A DNA stretch of 15,038 nt. Origin: Saliniplasma sp051745305 (lineage in GTDB: Archaea > Thermoplasmatota > Thermoplasmata > Halarchaeoplasmatales > Halarchaeoplasmataceae). The notes under the pieces were generated by a model that was not told the DNA's origin, did not search any database, and worked only from the letters and a program-made list of their open reading frames with translations. The translations under genes and the position numbers were made by a program. Of this stretch, positions 13,758 through 15,038 are shown piece after piece. The stretch is taken from contig JBNJDY010000035.1 of the NCBI GenBank assembly GCA_051745305.1, positions 1-15,038 on the forward strand, given 5' to 3'. The stretch's first letter is position 1, and every line of letters begins with the position of its first letter.

Positions 13758-13783
13758 CTCCCTGCCTTTAGGTGGGAGAAGTT
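13620..13783 (+). ncRNA. Predicted omega-RNA (reRNA) scaffold region of TnpB
   Basis: In characterised IS200/IS605 elements the guide RNA overlaps the 3' end of tnpB and runs through the right end, with the guide taken from the flanking DNA. By that rule the scaffold here spans the last part of tnpB and the hairpin at 13758-13778, and the guide begins near 13784. The 5' limit given is approximate. No promoter for a separate RNA was identified; it may be processed from the tnpB mRNA. Confidence 0.5.
13758..13778 (+). repeat. Right-end stem-loop of the tnpB element
   Basis: CTCCC (13758-13762) pairs with GGGAG (13774-13778). CC and GG inside it pair around TTTA, with unpaired bases between the two stems. 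The hairpin begins right after the tnpB stop codon and ends 5 bases before the deduced border. It would form the 3' part of the omega-RNA scaffold. Confidence 0.6.
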
Positions 13784-14221
13784 GACATCGGCGTATTGAG
13801 AAGAAACAAGCCTGGTTTCTTTCTCTATCGATTCTTCTCTCAGGCTCACATCTATTTCGATGCCCCCTTTACCTTTTTCTCCATGTACAAATAGAGGGCC
13901 CTTGTAAACCAACCGGGAAGAATATGAGTCTTCATAGATCTCTTTGTCCCTGACCTGTGCTTTTATCCCAAAAGAGTTCAATCGATCAGCTGTTCGTTCG
14001 ATTATATATTCAGTTTCCTCAGTGTAAGAGTTAAAATCAAGGTCCTCGCTGTATCGGTTATTTTTATGAACGAGTCTCAACGCGGTCCCGCCTTTGAATA
14101 CGATATCCTCCTCGGGATACAGGCAGTAAAGAAATAAGGTTTGGATATAGTCTCTTTCCTGGGTGTAACCAGGTATCTTGTTTCTACTCGCTAGCCTCAT
14201 GATCTGTCGTCTGGTCAACAT
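13784..14221 (-). pseudogene. abiEii: 5' part of the split abiEii toxin gene
   Basis: This is the first 146 codons of an AbiEii/AbiGii-type nucleotidyltransferase toxin. The catalytic signature is present: FKGGTALRLVHKNNRYSEDLDF-type motif with Gly44-Gly45-Thr46, Arg49, Asp60 and Asp62, and IEIDVSLRE with Asp124. After YADV (143-146) the frame runs about 30 codons into the tnpB element and stops at 13691, so the expressed product would be a 176-residue truncated chimera lacking the C-terminal helical half. The ATG follows the abiEi stop by one base and has a GGAGG Shine-Dalgarno 6 bases away, so it was coupled to its antitoxin. The family inhibits growth by NTP transfer (tRNA is a reported target in relatives). 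The truncated protein is probably inactive. Confidence 0.88.
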
Positions 14222-14222
14222 G

Positions 14223-15023
14223 TTAATCCTCCAAGTCGATGTTCTTGTATATCTTCCATCCGTTATCGATATCTCCCTCTCTTTCTTTAGATATCGCTAA
14301 TTTCACAGGAGCTTTCGGCAGGTATTTCTTCAACCTTTTTCCCTCTTCCCCGATATAGTCCAACATGAATCCCAATCTTGCACACAGGCTCTTATTACCC
14401 ATCCCTACAGCATAATCCATCAGTTTTTCTTCGTTGATCTCAGGGATGGATCTCTTCAGCGCTTTAAACACCTCTTTGATCCCACCAGCATGATCCGGAA
14501 GAAAGATACTGTCTATTATGGCTTTCTCTTCATCAGCTATAAGGAAGCTGAATTCTTCTCCTTCTCTGGTGTATCCGAAGAACCTTCGCGGTTTGAACCT
14601 AACATATCTGAATCTGTAGCCTTTAAAGGTCATATCGTCTTTCCTCTTGGTGCTGACAAGAGTTATCCTCCTGGGAACCTGCTCCGTGAAACCATAAAAA
14701 TTGAGAGCATTCCAGAAAGAAATATAGGACGGCGTAACTATCCGATTTGCTATATAATTGGGCCTGGAAAGGACTTTATCCGGTTCGAATCCAAGGACTA
14801 GGTACTTCCCTTTCTCTACCCTTTCTACCAATCCCTTTCTCTGTAACGTCTTCAGCAGGTTGTAAACTTTATCTTTCTCTGTATCTAGATAGTTCGAAAG
14901 AAATTCTGGAGTGAAGTAGTAAACATCTCTTTCTAAGAGTTTCTTTATTATATGTTCCGACGATAGTTTTTGCATATATTTAACTGATTCTCTCATCGAT
15001 TTATATAATTTGTCCTTGCTCAT
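14223..15023 (-). CDS. abiEi: AbiEi-type antitoxin / transcriptional regulator
   Basis: A 266-residue antitoxin of the AbiEi family. The N-terminal winged helix (about 18-78) includes LLERDVYYFTPEFLSNYLDT, an HTH with NLLKTLQRKGLVERVEKGKYLVLG, and then the conserved middle domain (YISFWNALNFYGFTEQVP, RRITLVSTKRKD). The C-terminal region (about 155-260) is mostly helical and ends KIYKNIDLED. In AbiE modules this protein represses the operon by binding inverted repeats and neutralises the AbiEii toxin. An in-frame TGA lies 12 bases before the ATG at 15023, so the gene does not extend further upstream. Its promoter lies outside the window. The gene looks intact although its partner toxin gene is split. 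Confidence 0.88.
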   Translation of the reverse strand: MSKDKLYKSMRESVKYMQKLSSEHIIKKLLERDVYYFTPEFLSNYLDTEKDKVYNLLKTLQRKGLVERVEKGKYLVLGFEPDKVLSRPNYIANRIVTPSYISFWNALNFYGFTEQVPRRITLVSTKRKDDMTFKGYRFRYVRFKPRRFFGYTREGEEFSFLIADEEKAIIDSIFLPDHAGGIKEVFKALKRSIPEINEEKLMDYAVGMGNKSLCARLGFMLDYIGEEGKRLKKYLPKAPVKLAISKEREGDIDNGWKIYKNIDLED

Positions 15024-15038
15024 GGAAAACTTGTTTCA

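Larger units (their letters stand above)
12361..13783 (+). mobile_element. tnpB-only IS200/IS605-family element (IS1341-type) inside abiEii
   Basis: About 1,423 bp, carrying one gene (tnpB) and no TnpA transposase, so it would need TnpA from elsewhere to move. The borders come from the host gene: joining 12360 to 13784 restores abiEii as ...QYADV-PVFQV... with no lost or duplicated codons, as expected for single-strand IS605-type insertion without target duplication. The border can shift by up to 3 bases, since D-V-P and D-L-P joins are equally plausible. Each end has a small stem-loop: CTCCT/AGGAG at 12368-12387 on the left and CTCCC/GGGAG at 13758-13778 on the right. The left end has the form common to this family (CCTTCAGCGAGGAGAGGAAT). 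Confidence 0.85.

Noticed and set aside
13691..13783. Last 30 codons of the 176-aa abiEii reading frame as native toxin sequence
   Set aside because: These codons are read from the right end of the tnpB element (antisense), and the conserved AbiEii text stops exactly at the deduced junction.
12361..13783. A second transposase (TnpA) inside the element
   Set aside because: No frame of about 130-150 aa with a Y1 HUH transposase pattern exists here. The other frames within tnpB are antisense shadows.
1..15038. CRISPR array, rRNA, integrase or complete prophage
   Set aside because: No regularly spaced repeats, rRNA motifs, tyrosine or serine recombinase or phage structural genes were seen on either strand.

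Overview
The window looks like a piece of an archaeal chromosome, probably euryarchaeal and possibly Thermoplasmatota-like (the lineage is a guess from gene content). The evidence is an archaeal tRNA m2,2G10 methyltransferase, a tRNA-Phe without an encoded CCA end, small archaeal winged-helix regulators, a surface protein with many N-glycosylation sequons, and archaeal TATA boxes centred about 26-30 bp before many ATG codons. That spacing implies that many of the mRNAs are leaderless. Where a leader seems to exist, GGAGG or GGTGA Shine-Dalgarno sites set the start. No bacterial -35/-10 promoters or rRNA genes were seen.

Region 1 (1-2913): an AT-rich gene for an HTH-PAS-PAS-PAS-GAF sensor/regulator without a kinase domain, then on the minus strand a four-helix membrane protein ending in a zinc ribbon, and tRNA-Phe(GAA) with its own promoter and a T6 terminator.

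Region 2 (2960-4497): a minus-strand run of three small genes (winged-helix protein, 118-aa helical protein, 87-aa single-helix membrane protein; the last two abut as TAG-ATG). A TrmB/MarR-like regulator diverges from them across one shared AT-rich element.

Region 3 (4492-10689): ordinary, tightly packed genes. They are thioredoxin; a small CPDC thioredoxin-fold protein overlapping the tRNA methyltransferase TrmG10; a site-2-protease-like M50 membrane protease with a large outer domain; a MATE transporter; and a NosD-like beta-helix surface protein. Two convergent gene pairs overlap at their 3' ends.

Region 4 (10690-15038): an accessory, defence-type island. A non-coding stretch holds a decayed fragment that may be the C-terminus of an ATPase- or nuclease-type protein, and a perfect 20-bp AT palindrome. 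Then come an intact HepT-MntA toxin-antitoxin pair and, tail to tail with it, an AbiEi/AbiEii module. The AbiEii toxin gene is split cleanly by a tnpB-only IS200/IS605-family (IS1341-type) element. All TnpB catalytic residues are present, and joining the two gene halves restores the AbiEii reading frame without loss. Because TnpB guides derive from the sequence beside the right end, this element is predicted to carry a guide against the uninterrupted abiEii allele. This is the most interesting part of the window.
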